Positions 32,420-40,941 of a DNA stretch of 64,000 bases are shown here, in pieces. This stretch comes from an uncultured Pantoea sp. (GTDB lineage Bacteria; Pseudomonadota; Gammaproteobacteria; Enterobacterales; Enterobacteriaceae): positions 293,832 through 357,831 of the forward strand of contig CAJYVD010000013.1 in assembly GCA_913778495.1 (NCBI GenBank), given 5' to 3'. Position 1 is the first letter of the stretch; each line of letters opens with the position of its first letter. The position numbers were made by a program, and so were the translations under genes. The notes beneath the pieces are model-generated. The model ran no database searches and was not told the DNA's origin. It saw nothing but the letters and a program-made list of their open reading frames with translations.

Positions 32420-34506
32420 TATTTACCTCCGATGGTGGCGGTCATGCGGATCTGGCGGTTATCAGACAGCTCCATATTGGACAACACCACCAGCTGCGGC
32501 AGGTTACGGCGCAGGAAGCGCGCCAGCAGCGCACGCAGCGGATGGTTCACCAGCAGCACCGGCGGCGCACCGCTCATCTCTTGCTGCTGCAGCGCGGATT
32601 GCGTTTGTACCAGCAAACGGTCAGCCAGGCCCGGCTCCAGCCCGCCACCGCCCTGCAGCGCCTGCAGCAGCAGGCGTTCGAGAGTGGCGTCCAGACCAAT
32701 CACCTGCACTTCGCCGTTGCCCGGGAACCACTGCTGTGTGATAGCCCGACCCAGCGCCACGCGTACGACGCTGGTCAACTCCTGCGGATCGTTTTGCACC
32801 GGCGCATGTTCTGCCAGCGTTTCGATAATGGTGCGCATATCGCGAATTGAAACGCGCTCCACCAGCAGGTTTTGCAGCACTTTGTGCAGGGTGGTCAGCG
32901 TGATGACGCCCGGCACCAAATCTTCTGTGAGCTTCGGCATCTCTTGGGTAACGCGATCCAGCAGCTGCTGCGCCTCCTGGCGACCAAACAGTTCGCTGGC
33001 GTATTGACCAATCAGGTGATTAAGATGCGTGGCGACCACGGTACTGGCTTCCACCACCGTGAAGCCCTGAATCTGCGCCTGCTCTTTTAATGCGCTGTCA
33101 ATCCAGATCGCCGCCAGACCAAAGGCGGGATCAACCGTTGGCTCACCCGGCAGCGATCCCGCCGCCGTGCCCGGGTTAATGGCCATCCAGCGCCCTGGAT
33201 AGGCGTCACCGCTGCCAATCTCCACTCCTTTCATCAGAATGCGGTAGCGCGCGGGCGGCAGCTCCATATTGTCACGAATGTGCACCACCGGCGGTAGAAA
33301 ACCGACTTCTTGCGCCACTTTCTTACGAATGCTGCGAATACGGCCCAGCAGTTCGCCATTTTGCATATGGTCAACCATCGGGATCAGGCGATAGCCCACC
33401 TCCATGCCCAACGAGTCTTCCAGCTGAACATCCGTCCAGGAGGCTTCCGTGTTGGCGGGGGTTTCCTGCGTTTTTACCATGCTTGCGCTGGGCACTGCGG
33501 CTTTGGGCTTCATTTCGCGCCCGCGCAGCCACCACGCCAGTCCTAATAAGGCGGCGGTAAACAGCAGGAATACCAGGTTTGGCATGCCCGGCACCAGGCC
33601 AAGCAAGCCGATCACCCCGCCGCTTAACATCAGGACGCGCGGATTGTTGAACAGCTGGCCGACCATCTGCTCACCGACATCCTGGTCAGTGGCTACACGC
33701 GTGACGATCACGCCGGCTGCGGTGGAGATCACCAGCGCGGGGATCTGCGCCACCAGTCCGTCACCGATGGTTAACAGGGTATAGGTTTCACCCGCGTGGC
33801 CGAGATCCATGCCGTGCTGAACCACACCGACCAACAATCCGCCGATGACGTTAATCACCATGATCAAAATGCCGGCCACTGCATCGCCGCGCACAAATTT
33901 ACTGGCACCGTCCATGGAGCCATAGAAATCGGCCTCTTGCGTCACTTCGCTGCGGCGTTTCTTAGCTTCCTCTTCGCCAATCAGGCCCGCATTTAAATCG
34001 GCATCGATCGCCATCTGCTTACCGGGCATGCCGTCCAGCACAAAGCGCGCGCCCACTTCGGCGATACGGCCGGCACCTTTGGTGATAACCATAAAGTTGA
34101 TGATCACCAGGATGATAAACACCACGATGCCGATGGCGAAGTTACCGCCGACCAGGAAGTGGCCGAAGGCTTCAACCACGCGTCCTGCGGCATCTGCCCC
34201 GGTATGTCCTTCCAGCAAGATGATACGGGTCGAGGCGACGTTAAGTGCGAGTCGTAGCAAGGTGGAAAACAGCAGAATCGTCGGGAAAGCGGCAAACTCT
34301 AGCGTGCGCTGGGTAAACATCGCGACGAGCAGCACCATAATGGACAGTGCAATATTAAAGGTAAAAAGCAGGTCGAGGATGAAGGCGGGCAACGGCAACA
34401 CCATCATCGACAGAATGAGCATGATCAGTACCGGCCCAGCCAGTACCTGCCACTGCGTATCTTTGAAATTGCCCGGTAAACGCAGCTTTTCGGCCAAATT
34501 AGCCAT
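32419..34506 (-). CDS. flhA: Flagellar export gate protein FlhA
   Basis: A 695-residue protein (E. coli FlhA has 692). About eight membrane helices fill the first 330 residues, including FHIPEP-type family blocks such as KGAGRIAEVGARFVLDGMPG; a large cytoplasmic domain follows with the docking ring. It is the proton-driven export gate of the flagellar type III system. The start is ATG at 34506, behind GGAGAG; a TTG seven codons earlier overlaps flhB more deeply and does not fit the family. It overlaps flhB by eight bases. Confidence 0.97.
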   Translation of the reverse strand: MANLAEKLRLPGNFKDTQWQVLAGPVLIMLILSMMVLPLPAFILDLLFTFNIALSIMVLLVAMFTQRTLEFAAFPTILLFSTLLRLALNVASTRIILLEGHTGADAAGRVVEAFGHFLVGGNFAIGIVVFIILVIINFMVITKGAGRIAEVGARFVLDGMPGKQMAIDADLNAGLIGEEEAKKRRSEVTQEADFYGSMDGASKFVRGDAVAGILIMVINVIGGLLVGVVQHGMDLGHAGETYTLLTIGDGLVAQIPALVISTAAGVIVTRVATDQDVGEQMVGQLFNNPRVLMLSGGVIGLLGLVPGMPNLVFLLFTAALLGLAWWLRGREMKPKAAVPSASMVKTQETPANTEASWTDVQLEDSLGMEVGYRLIPMVDHMQNGELLGRIRSIRKKVAQEVGFLPPVVHIRDNMELPPARYRILMKGVEIGSGDAYPGRWMAINPGTAAGSLPGEPTVDPAFGLAAIWIDSALKEQAQIQGFTVVEASTVVATHLNHLIGQYASELFGRQEAQQLLDRVTQEMPKLTEDLVPGVITLTTLHKVLQNLLVERVSIRDMRTIIETLAEHAPVQNDPQELTSVVRVALGRAITQQWFPGNGEVQVIGLDATLERLLLQALQGGGGLEPGLADRLLVQTQSALQQQEMSGAPPVLLVNHPLRALLARFLRRNLPQLVVLSNMELSDNRQIRMTATIGGK

Positions 34507-35650
34507 CGTTTCTGTTCTCTCCTGCAAAGTCCATGTCTGCCGGGACCGGCAGCTGTTTTGGTTTGGTTGGGATCAGGCCGCCTTCGCGTTTCCAGCGACG
34601 CAGTTGCCAAACCCATGCCAGCACTTCCGCGACCGCCGAATAGAGCGCGCCGGGAATGAACTGACCAATTTCTGTATGCCGATAAAGCGCACGCGCCAGC
34701 GGTGGCGCCTCAAGGATCGGAATACGATGCTCTTTCGCGAGTTCACGTATCTTGAGGGCAATATCCCCGGCACCTTTGGCAATGACTTTTGGCGCGCTCA
34801 TCTTGCCTTCCTGATACTGCAGCGCGACCGAATAGTGCGTTGGGTTAGTGACAATCACATCGGCTTTGGGCACGTCAGCCATCATGCGCCGACGTGCGGC
34901 GGCACGCATCGCCTGACGAATACGCCCTTTTACGTGGGGATCACCTTCGTTCTGTTTATGCTCGTCGCGCACTTCCTGACGCGTCATGCGCAGCTTTTTA
35001 AAATGGCTATAAAGCTGCCAGAACACGTCAAAGCCGACCATCGGTATCAAGCTCATCATGATTAACGCGCAGCTTACCGCGATGAGGGTCAACCCGTGGT
35101 GCAGCGCCGTCACCGGCGATTCGCTGATCAGGCGCAGCATCTCCTGCCAATGCGACCAGATGTACCACCCACCGACGATGCCGACCATCGCCGCTTTAAT
35201 CACTGCTTTTAGCAGTTCAACCCAGGTTTGCGCTGAAACCATGCGCTTAATGCCGGGCAGCGGATTGAGTTTATTAAAATCGACTTTCAGTGACTTACTG
35301 CTGAAGTTGATACCCCCCAGCAGCATCGGCGCGGCAAGCGCCACGATCACCAGCCCTGCCATCAGCGGCAGCAGCGCGAGGACCGCTTGACCAATCAAAT
35401 TACCGATGTGCCCAACAATCAGTTTGTCATCGGAAACCATGCTGTGATCAAAGCGAAAACCCGTGGCGAGCATGCCCGCAAGCCGATCGGCCATATTGCT
35501 GCCGCCGAGCCACAGGATCAGCAAACCCGCCAGTAACATCAATACCGATGTCAGCTCGCGCGATCGCGGAATCTGCCCATCCTCACGCGCTTTTTGCAAT
35601 CGGTGGGGCGAGGGCGATTCTGTTTTGTCCTCATCACTCTGTTCTGACAC
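34499..35650 (-). CDS. flhB: Flagellar export switch protein FlhB
   Basis: A 383-residue protein (E. coli FlhB has 382). Four membrane helices precede a cytoplasmic domain with the self-cleaving NPTH (in VTNPTHYSVALQY), needed to switch export from rod-hook to filament substrates. The start is GTG at 35650, behind TGAGGTATGGC; it gives VSEQSDEDKTESPSPHRL, which aligns with the E. coli N-terminus. In E. coli cheZ lies directly upstream; here a hairpin terminator and then the type VI-like island take its place. Confidence 0.96.
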   Translation of the reverse strand: MSEQSDEDKTESPSPHRLQKAREDGQIPRSRELTSVLMLLAGLLILWLGGSNMADRLAGMLATGFRFDHSMVSDDKLIVGHIGNLIGQAVLALLPLMAGLVIVALAAPMLLGGINFSSKSLKVDFNKLNPLPGIKRMVSAQTWVELLKAVIKAAMVGIVGGWYIWSHWQEMLRLISESPVTALHHGLTLIAVSCALIMMSLIPMVGFDVFWQLYSHFKKLRMTRQEVRDEHKQNEGDPHVKGRIRQAMRAAARRRMMADVPKADVIVTNPTHYSVALQYQEGKMSAPKVIAKGAGDIALKIRELAKEHRIPILEAPPLARALYRHTEIGQFIPGALYSAVAEVLAWVWQLRRWKREGGLIPTKPKQLPVPADMDFAGENRNDG

Positions 35651-36295
35651 GCCATACCTCAGCCGGCAGGAATCTTGTGCATAGCATGCCAAAAGCGTGC
35701 GGCGCTAAAGCGTGGATTAAGCGCATTAAAAGCGAGTTTATTTAGCCATAAGTGAAATTAATTTCCTTACGGGTCGCCTTACTACGCGTTATTAGGAGGG
35801 GCTGGAACAAAAAAGCGCGCCGCTCAGCACGCCACCGCGATTGCGGCTGCCAGCAAAAGGCATGCCGACATCACACAGAGCAGAGGAAAAATCGTCTGGG
35901 AAAGTCCTAAACTGATAAATTTGTTTCATTGCAGATGCTTTTTTTACGCCGCTAAATAGATTAACATTGCTAACGATTAATTCGCACTCTGCTCGGCAAA
36001 TGATGGACTATTTAGGACTTGTTTATTCGACCTGTTTTTTATAAATCAATTTGCCTTATGTGTTGGAATTAAGCCTGTATTATCAGGCCCGTTTTCACCC
36101 CTTTTTCCGCCTTCTAGCATGGCTTTTCCTTTGATGCAATGGATTGAATTCTCAAAAGTCTTAGGTAGACTGAGTACAGCACTATCTTTCTGTAATCTGT
36201 CTGTTTTTTTGATGGCTTTCTCGCTGCCCTGCCCGCTCGCAATACCGCGTATCGGGTAAATTACTCTGCAGCTAATCTGATGAAATTTGAGGAAC
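35651..36295. other. 645-base gap between flhB and the type VI-like cluster
   Basis: No gene is called. It holds the flhB promoter region, an orphan minus-strand terminator (35809-35835), and the promoter of the lipoprotein gene. A 112-codon minus frame (36046-36384) runs antisense into the lipoprotein gene and looks like chance. A 45-codon minus frame starting near 35929 overlaps the terminator and has no ribosome site. Confidence 0.6.
35809..35835 (-). terminator. Orphan minus-strand terminator upstream of flhB
   Basis: GCGTGC and GCGCGC (one G-T pair) with a six-base loop, followed by six T on the minus strand. It would stop a transcript coming from above flhB, but no gene ends there. In E. 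coli the cheZ operon ends at this place, so it may be a relic of that end. Confidence 0.6.
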
Positions 36296-36787
36296 ATGGT
36301 GAATAAGAGTCTCGTGCTAACGCTGTTCGCAGTGTTAACGTTGGCGGGTTGTAAAACGCCTCCGCCGTCGGTTACTGATGACACGCTGGTAACCAGTGAA
36401 GTGAATGGCGTTAAGCTGGTTCACCGTCATGCGGTGGCAGCACCGGGCGAGTTCACGCCGATTAATGCCAGCTATCGCGCACTGTATGCCGCCTCCGTTA
36501 TGACGACACCGGATTACGGCGGTAAAGTCGTGCGCTATTTGGATAATGCCCAATCGTTTCAGGTATTGGGACGCGTCGAGCACAGCTGGTTAGCCATTGC
36601 GGACGAGCCAGACGGTCAACTTATTGGGTACATTCCTCCTAAAGCCGGCGTTGAGAGCACCCGCTACGATGCCACCCTTCGCAGCGATCGCCCGCGCCCG
36701 CGCCGCGCTAAACAGGTTTGTGTTGCCGTTGGAGGCGCCAGCAAAGCCTGCCGTGCCAACGACACGGCGACCTGGATTCTGGATTAA
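36296..36787 (+). CDS. Lipoprotein with SH3-like domain, first gene of type VI-like cluster
   Basis: A 163-residue protein. Residues 1-22 form a lipoprotein signal (SLVLTLFAVLTLAGC) with lipobox LAGC, and the residues after Cys (KTPPPS) suit outer-membrane sorting. The middle part (ASYRALYAASVMTTPDYGG, VLGRVEHSWLAIA, GYIPPKAG) reads like a bacterial SH3 fold. The C-terminus has a Cys pair (QVCVAVGGASKAC). It takes the place a TssJ lipoprotein would hold before tssL-tssM but does not resemble TssJ. GTG at 36299 is an equally good start (GAGG six bases away). A long nested hairpin separates it from tssL. Confidence 0.72.
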   Translation: MVNKSLVLTLFAVLTLAGCKTPPPSVTDDTLVTSEVNGVKLVHRHAVAAPGEFTPINASYRALYAASVMTTPDYGGKVVRYLDNAQSFQVLGRVEHSWLAIADEPDGQLIGYIPPKAGVESTRYDATLRSDRPRPRRAKQVCVAVGGASKACRANDTATWILD

Positions 36788-36791
36788 AGAT

Positions 36792-36852
36792 GCAATACGG
36801 CATCGCCTGTCTGCAGCAATGTGACGCTGCAGACAACGCACGATGCCGTTGC
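36792..36852 (+). other. Nested 60-base inverted repeat before tssL
   Basis: An inner stem of ten perfect pairs (TGTCTGCAGC at 36808-36817 with GCTGCAGACA at 36826-36835) sits inside an outer stem CGGCATCG/CGATGCCG extended by GCAA/TTGC with a two-base bulge. There is no T-run; the tssL ribosome site GCAAGGAA begins at its edge. Confidence 0.75.
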
Positions 36853-36870
36853 AAGGAATAGTTAGATTCA

Positions 36871-38082
36871 ATGACACCGGATACGGTTGTTCGCGAAGGC
36901 ATTGTCGCGAGCAACGATAATCTCTTGCTTAATGCCGCCGCACCTATTCTGAATGCCGTTGTTCGCATCCGGCAGGCCGGCACGCACGACGATCCCGCCG
37001 GGCTGCGCCACTCCCTTATTGAAGAGATTCGTCAATTTGAGCAACGCTGCAAGCAGGCGGGCTTGCCGTTTGAAATGATCATCGGCGCCCGCTACTGCCT
37101 GTGCAGCGTGCTGGATGAGGCCGCCGCGCAAACACCGTGGGGCACGCGCGGCGTCTGGTCTGGCAACGGGATGCTGGTCACTTTCCATAACGAAAGTTGG
37201 GGCGGCGAAAAAGTGTTTCAGCTACTTTCCCGCGTCTCGCAGAGTCCTCAGCAGCATCTTTGGCTGCTGGAAATTATTCATTACTGTCTGCTGCTGGGTT
37301 ACGAAGGCCGCTATCGCGGCAGTGACAGCGGTCGCGCGCAGTGTGAAGGCATCCGCAAACGTCTGGCGCAGTTGATTGCCGAAACGCGGCCCGCTCACCA
37401 ATCCAGTACACCGTTGGTCGAAGTGCATCCGCTGGTAAGCAGCCTGACGCGCCCCATGGTGCCGCTGTGGGCGTGCATGACGCTCGCCACCCTGATTGCC
37501 TGTCTGGTGTACAGCGGGCTCAACTGGCGGCTGGGCAATGCCGCCGAACCGCTGCTGCGGGATATCTATGAAATGCCGCTGCCACAAATCATGCCAGGCC
37601 GCCGCCCTACTTCACCGCAGGCGCTGCTGGATATGCATCAGCGCCTGAACGATGTGATTGCCGCCGGTCAGCTTGAAGTTAGCGACGGCGCGTTTGGCAG
37701 TAAAGTGATCATTCCAGCCGATAAGCTTTTCGCCGCCGATGGCACCGTCGTGAATCAGGTGGGGCGCGCGCTACTGGCGCATGTGGCGAGCGCGATGAAA
37801 ACCGTCAAAGGCACGGTGCTGGTTTCCGTTTATACCGACAATAGCCCGGTGGACGGTCGCTTCGCCTCAAGCTATGAGTTCTCGCTGGCGCGAGCGCGGG
37901 CAGTGACTCAGCTCCTGAATCCTCAGCTCTCCGACGGCCACAGCGTAAAAGCTGAAGGGCGCGGCGACAGCAATCCTTTACTGCCCAACGACAGCAATGA
38001 GAACCGCGCCCGCAATCGCCGGGTTGAAATTACCTTATTTGCGGCCCCCGAAACCCTCAGTAATCATCCGGGAGGTCAGTGA
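36871..38082 (+). CDS. tssL: TssL/DotU-type protein with C-terminal OmpA peptidoglycan-binding domain
   Basis: A 403-residue fusion. Residues about 1-180 are DotU-like: NAAAPILNAVVRIRQAG, a central ARYCLCSVLDEAAAQTPWG and a LGYEGRYRG motif typical of TssL. One membrane helix follows near 195-218 (MVPLWACMTLATLIACLVYSG). From about 277 an OmpA-like domain ends in the GRGDSNPLLPNDSNENRARN peptidoglycan-binding signature. In type VI systems TssL joins TssM and TssJ in the envelope-spanning complex and the OmpA part anchors it to the wall. It shares one base with tssM (TGATG). Confidence 0.92.
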   Translation: MTPDTVVREGIVASNDNLLLNAAAPILNAVVRIRQAGTHDDPAGLRHSLIEEIRQFEQRCKQAGLPFEMIIGARYCLCSVLDEAAAQTPWGTRGVWSGNGMLVTFHNESWGGEKVFQLLSRVSQSPQQHLWLLEIIHYCLLLGYEGRYRGSDSGRAQCEGIRKRLAQLIAETRPAHQSSTPLVEVHPLVSSLTRPMVPLWACMTLATLIACLVYSGLNWRLGNAAEPLLRDIYEMPLPQIMPGRRPTSPQALLDMHQRLNDVIAAGQLEVSDGAFGSKVIIPADKLFAADGTVVNQVGRALLAHVASAMKTVKGTVLVSVYTDNSPVDGRFASSYEFSLARARAVTQLLNPQLSDGHSVKAEGRGDSNPLLPNDSNENRARNRRVEITLFAAPETLSNHPGGQ

Positions 38083-40196
38083 TGCGCGCATCGCTGCAAC
38101 ATGCCTTAACTCACCGTCTTCTGTGGAGCTTGATTGGCGTCACCGCGCTGAGCTGCGTGCTGTGGATGCTGGGTCCGCTCTGGACGTGGGGCGACACCCG
38201 CCCGCTTGAGCCGACGCTGCCACGCCAACTGCTGGTGGGTCTGCTGTTTTTGTGTTGGGTACTTTTCCAGTTTATCCCTGCCCTGTGGCGCGGTTGGTTT
38301 AACAGTAAAATGCTGACCCAGCTGCAAGCCTCCGGCAGTGACGAACTCTCTGACCGTCAAGCCACGGAAACCTTGTTAGCCCAGCGTTTTAGCGAAGCCG
38401 CACTGCGGCTCAAGCGTACCCAGTTTGGGCGCCAGCACCAAAAAAGTTGGCTGGCTCGCTTCCAGAGTCACTACCTGTACCAGCTACCGTGGTACGTGAT
38501 CATCGGCGCGCCAGGCGCGGGTAAAACCACGGCGCTGCTCAATGCGGGCCTCTCTTTTCCTGTGACCGACAGCTCAGGTAACGCAGCGATTCGCGGCGTC
38601 GGTGGCACGCGCCACTGCGACTGGTGGTTTACCGACGATGCCGTGCTGATCGATACCGCTGGGCGCTACGCGTTGCAAGAGAGCCAGCGCGCGCGCGACG
38701 GTGCGGAGTGGCAAGGCTTTATCAATCTGCTGAAGCGCTATCGTACCCGTCAGCCGATCAATGGCGTGATCATGACCATCAGCGTGGCCGATCTGCTCAC
38801 CGATTCCGCTGAGGCGCGCCATGCGCAAGCGAGCGCGCTGCGGCAACGCATGCTTGAGCTGCATCAGCAGACCGGCATTCATTTTCCGGTGTATGTGATG
38901 GTGACCAAAACCGATCTGCTGAAGGGCTTTATGAGTTTTCACGCCGGTTTAAACAAAACCCAGCGCGATGCGATTTGGGGCTTCACGTTTCCCTGGGAAC
39001 CCGGTAAACCTCACAAAGAGGACTGGCACCAGAGCTTTCGCCAGCGCTATCACCGCCTGGAGCAGCAACTGTATCAGCAGCTCACGGGCATCATGGCGCA
39101 GGAGCGCGATCTTACTCGCCGTGCCGACAGCTTTCTGTTTCCGCAAGAGTTTGGCTCACTGCGTCCGCTGTTAAATGAATATCTGGATGTGGTTTTTTCA
39201 CGTCGCGACGACGATATTGCATGGGCGGCGCGCGGGCTGTTCTTTACCAGTGGCACCCAGGAAGGCTTGCCGTTTGACCGCATCATGGGTGAGCTAAACC
39301 GCAAATTGCAATTGCCGCACACCGGCGAAAACAGTCTCGCCGCGTGGGACAGCGTCAATCGCAATAACCCTATTCCCGGCAGCAAAGGCCAGAGCTATTT
39401 CATCCGTGATTTACTCAGCGATCTGGTGTTTCGCGAAAGCGGACTGGCCGGAAGTAATCGCCTGTGGGAGTACCGCAACCGACTGTTCCACTGGATCGGT
39501 TACGGCGTGCTGACCGGCGCCCTGTTGCTGCTATCAGGATTGTGGATCACCAGCTACTACCAAAATCAGCGCTACCTGCATCAAGTCGAGGCACGCATTG
39601 CGCCATTGACGCAACAAAGTCAGCAGGTGATTCATCAGCCAGCCGATAATATCTTTGATCTGCTACCCTTCTTAAATAGCCTGGTGAAATTGCCGCTGTC
39701 GGAGCGTTTTTCCCTCGACAATCCGCCGCTTACCATGCGGGCTGGGTTATACCGTGGCAGTCAGGTGAGTGATGCAGCTTGGGTGCTTTATCAAAATGCG
39801 CTTAAGTCTTTGTTGCTTCCGCGCGTCGCGCAGCAGATCACCAATTTTCTGCGTGACGACCCCGGTACAGACAATGAATACAGCCGTAACGCGTTACGCG
39901 CTTATCAAATGCTCTACCAGCCGCGCAACTACGACGGGGAGTTTTTACGCAGTTGGCTGATGCAAAATTTACAGCGCAAACTGCCCGACAACGTTAGCGT
40001 GCGCGATTTACAACAGCTCGACTGGCATCTCAGCCAGCTGCTGGACCAGCAAATACAGTCATCACCCTATGCGCGTGACAACGCACTAATGATGCGCAAG
40101 CTGGCAGAAAACTTGAAAAATGCCGGTAATGAGAGCGACACGTTCGGCGTGGTGCCGCAAGCTGTTTCCCAGCGATTAACCGGACAACGTGAGTAA
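38082..40196 (+). CDS. tssM: TssM/IcmF-type protein, C-terminally short
   Basis: A 704-residue protein; typical TssM has about 1100-1200. Two N-terminal helices (LLWSLIGVTALSCVLWMLG; LLVGLLFLCWVLFQF) are followed by a cytoplasmic GTPase-like domain with Walker A GAPGAGKTT near residue 142, DAVLIDTAGRY near 190 and VMVTKTDLL. A third helix lies near 470-493 (IGYGVLTGALLLLSGLWI). Only about 210 residues follow in the periplasm, so the usual C-terminal half with the TssJ-binding region is missing. No frameshift is seen and tagF follows at once, so this looks like a stable short form. Start is ATG at 38082 behind GGAGG. Confidence 0.9.
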   Translation: MRASLQHALTHRLLWSLIGVTALSCVLWMLGPLWTWGDTRPLEPTLPRQLLVGLLFLCWVLFQFIPALWRGWFNSKMLTQLQASGSDELSDRQATETLLAQRFSEAALRLKRTQFGRQHQKSWLARFQSHYLYQLPWYVIIGAPGAGKTTALLNAGLSFPVTDSSGNAAIRGVGGTRHCDWWFTDDAVLIDTAGRYALQESQRARDGAEWQGFINLLKRYRTRQPINGVIMTISVADLLTDSAEARHAQASALRQRMLELHQQTGIHFPVYVMVTKTDLLKGFMSFHAGLNKTQRDAIWGFTFPWEPGKPHKEDWHQSFRQRYHRLEQQLYQQLTGIMAQERDLTRRADSFLFPQEFGSLRPLLNEYLDVVFSRRDDDIAWAARGLFFTSGTQEGLPFDRIMGELNRKLQLPHTGENSLAAWDSVNRNNPIPGSKGQSYFIRDLLSDLVFRESGLAGSNRLWEYRNRLFHWIGYGVLTGALLLLSGLWITSYYQNQRYLHQVEARIAPLTQQSQQVIHQPADNIFDLLPFLNSLVKLPLSERFSLDNPPLTMRAGLYRGSQVSDAAWVLYQNALKSLLLPRVAQQITNFLRDDPGTDNEYSRNALRAYQMLYQPRNYDGEFLRSWLMQNLQRKLPDNVSVRDLQQLDWHLSQLLDQQIQSSPYARDNALMMRKLAENLKNAGNESDTFGVVPQAVSQRLTGQRE

Positions 40197-40209
40197 AAGT
40201 GAGGTAACC

Positions 40210-40908
40210 ATGGCGACACAGACCACGCCGGGTTGGTACGGCAAGTTACCGGCAACCGGTGATTTTCTCCGCCAGCGCCTGAGTGAGCAGATCGTGACGC
40301 CCTGGAGCCACTGGTTTCAGCAGGGATTACTGCAGTGGCAGCAGCAGCGCGATGCGTCGACGCCGCTGTTTCTGCGCGCGCCAGTATGGAACTTTGTCTT
40401 ACCGCTCTCGCCCCTCCGACCGCAGATCCAGATGGGCTGTTTACTGCCCTCCTGCGATCGCGTCGGGCGCTGTTGGCCGCTGCTGGCGCTGCGCAGTTTT
40501 CACTTAAGCCAGTGGCATCGTGCGCAGCTGGCGATTTCCGGTGACTGGTTTCAGGATCTGGGCGCCGTCATGCTGCAGGCGGTACGTGGTCGTCTTTCAC
40601 CGGATATACTGGAGCAACAGATCCAGGCGCTTTCGCCCCTGATGGTGCCTGAACCGCGCGGCAGCGACATCATGGAGATCATTGGATTCGATGACTTGCC
40701 CTGTACCTTGAGCTGGCGCGAAGTGGCGGAAAGTTTCGATCCCCAGCAGCATATTAGCTACTGGTGGAGCAATCGCAGCGACGGGTTTACACACGCAACT
40801 CACAAACACAGTGGGCCGCTTACCGCGCAACTTTTTTCGTTATTGTTTAACCCGGCGGCAGGTGCACAGCCGGGACGCAACGGCCTCTATCCACCGATGT
40901 TTGAGTAG
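40210..40908 (+). CDS. tagF: TagF-type type VI accessory protein
   Basis: A 232-residue protein with the family start GWYGKLPATGDFLRQRLS and the CDRVGRCWPLLAL block of TagF/ImpM (DUF2094). In Pseudomonas, TagF represses type VI assembly through the FHA protein until threonine phosphorylation relieves it. It starts at ATG 40210, four bases after GAGGT; the frame opens earlier inside tssM. It lies 13 bases after tssM. In some species TagF is fused to PppA; here they are separate genes with the FHA gene between. Confidence 0.88.
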   Translation: MATQTTPGWYGKLPATGDFLRQRLSEQIVTPWSHWFQQGLLQWQQQRDASTPLFLRAPVWNFVLPLSPLRPQIQMGCLLPSCDRVGRCWPLLALRSFHLSQWHRAQLAISGDWFQDLGAVMLQAVRGRLSPDILEQQIQALSPLMVPEPRGSDIMEIIGFDDLPCTLSWREVAESFDPQQHISYWWSNRSDGFTHATHKHSGPLTAQLFSLLFNPAAGAQPGRNGLYPPMFE

Positions 40909-40941
40909 GCCGCCGCGTTTTCCTTGTTAACGGGATGACTC

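Noticed and set aside
34028-35065. 345-codon open frame antisense to flhA and flhB
   Set aside because: Both flagellar genes are clear by motif and length; the frame is Ser/Arg/Thr-rich with no domain signs.
36046-36384. 112-codon minus-strand frame before the lipoprotein gene
   Set aside because: It overlaps the lipoprotein gene antisense, has no ribosome site, and its content looks random.
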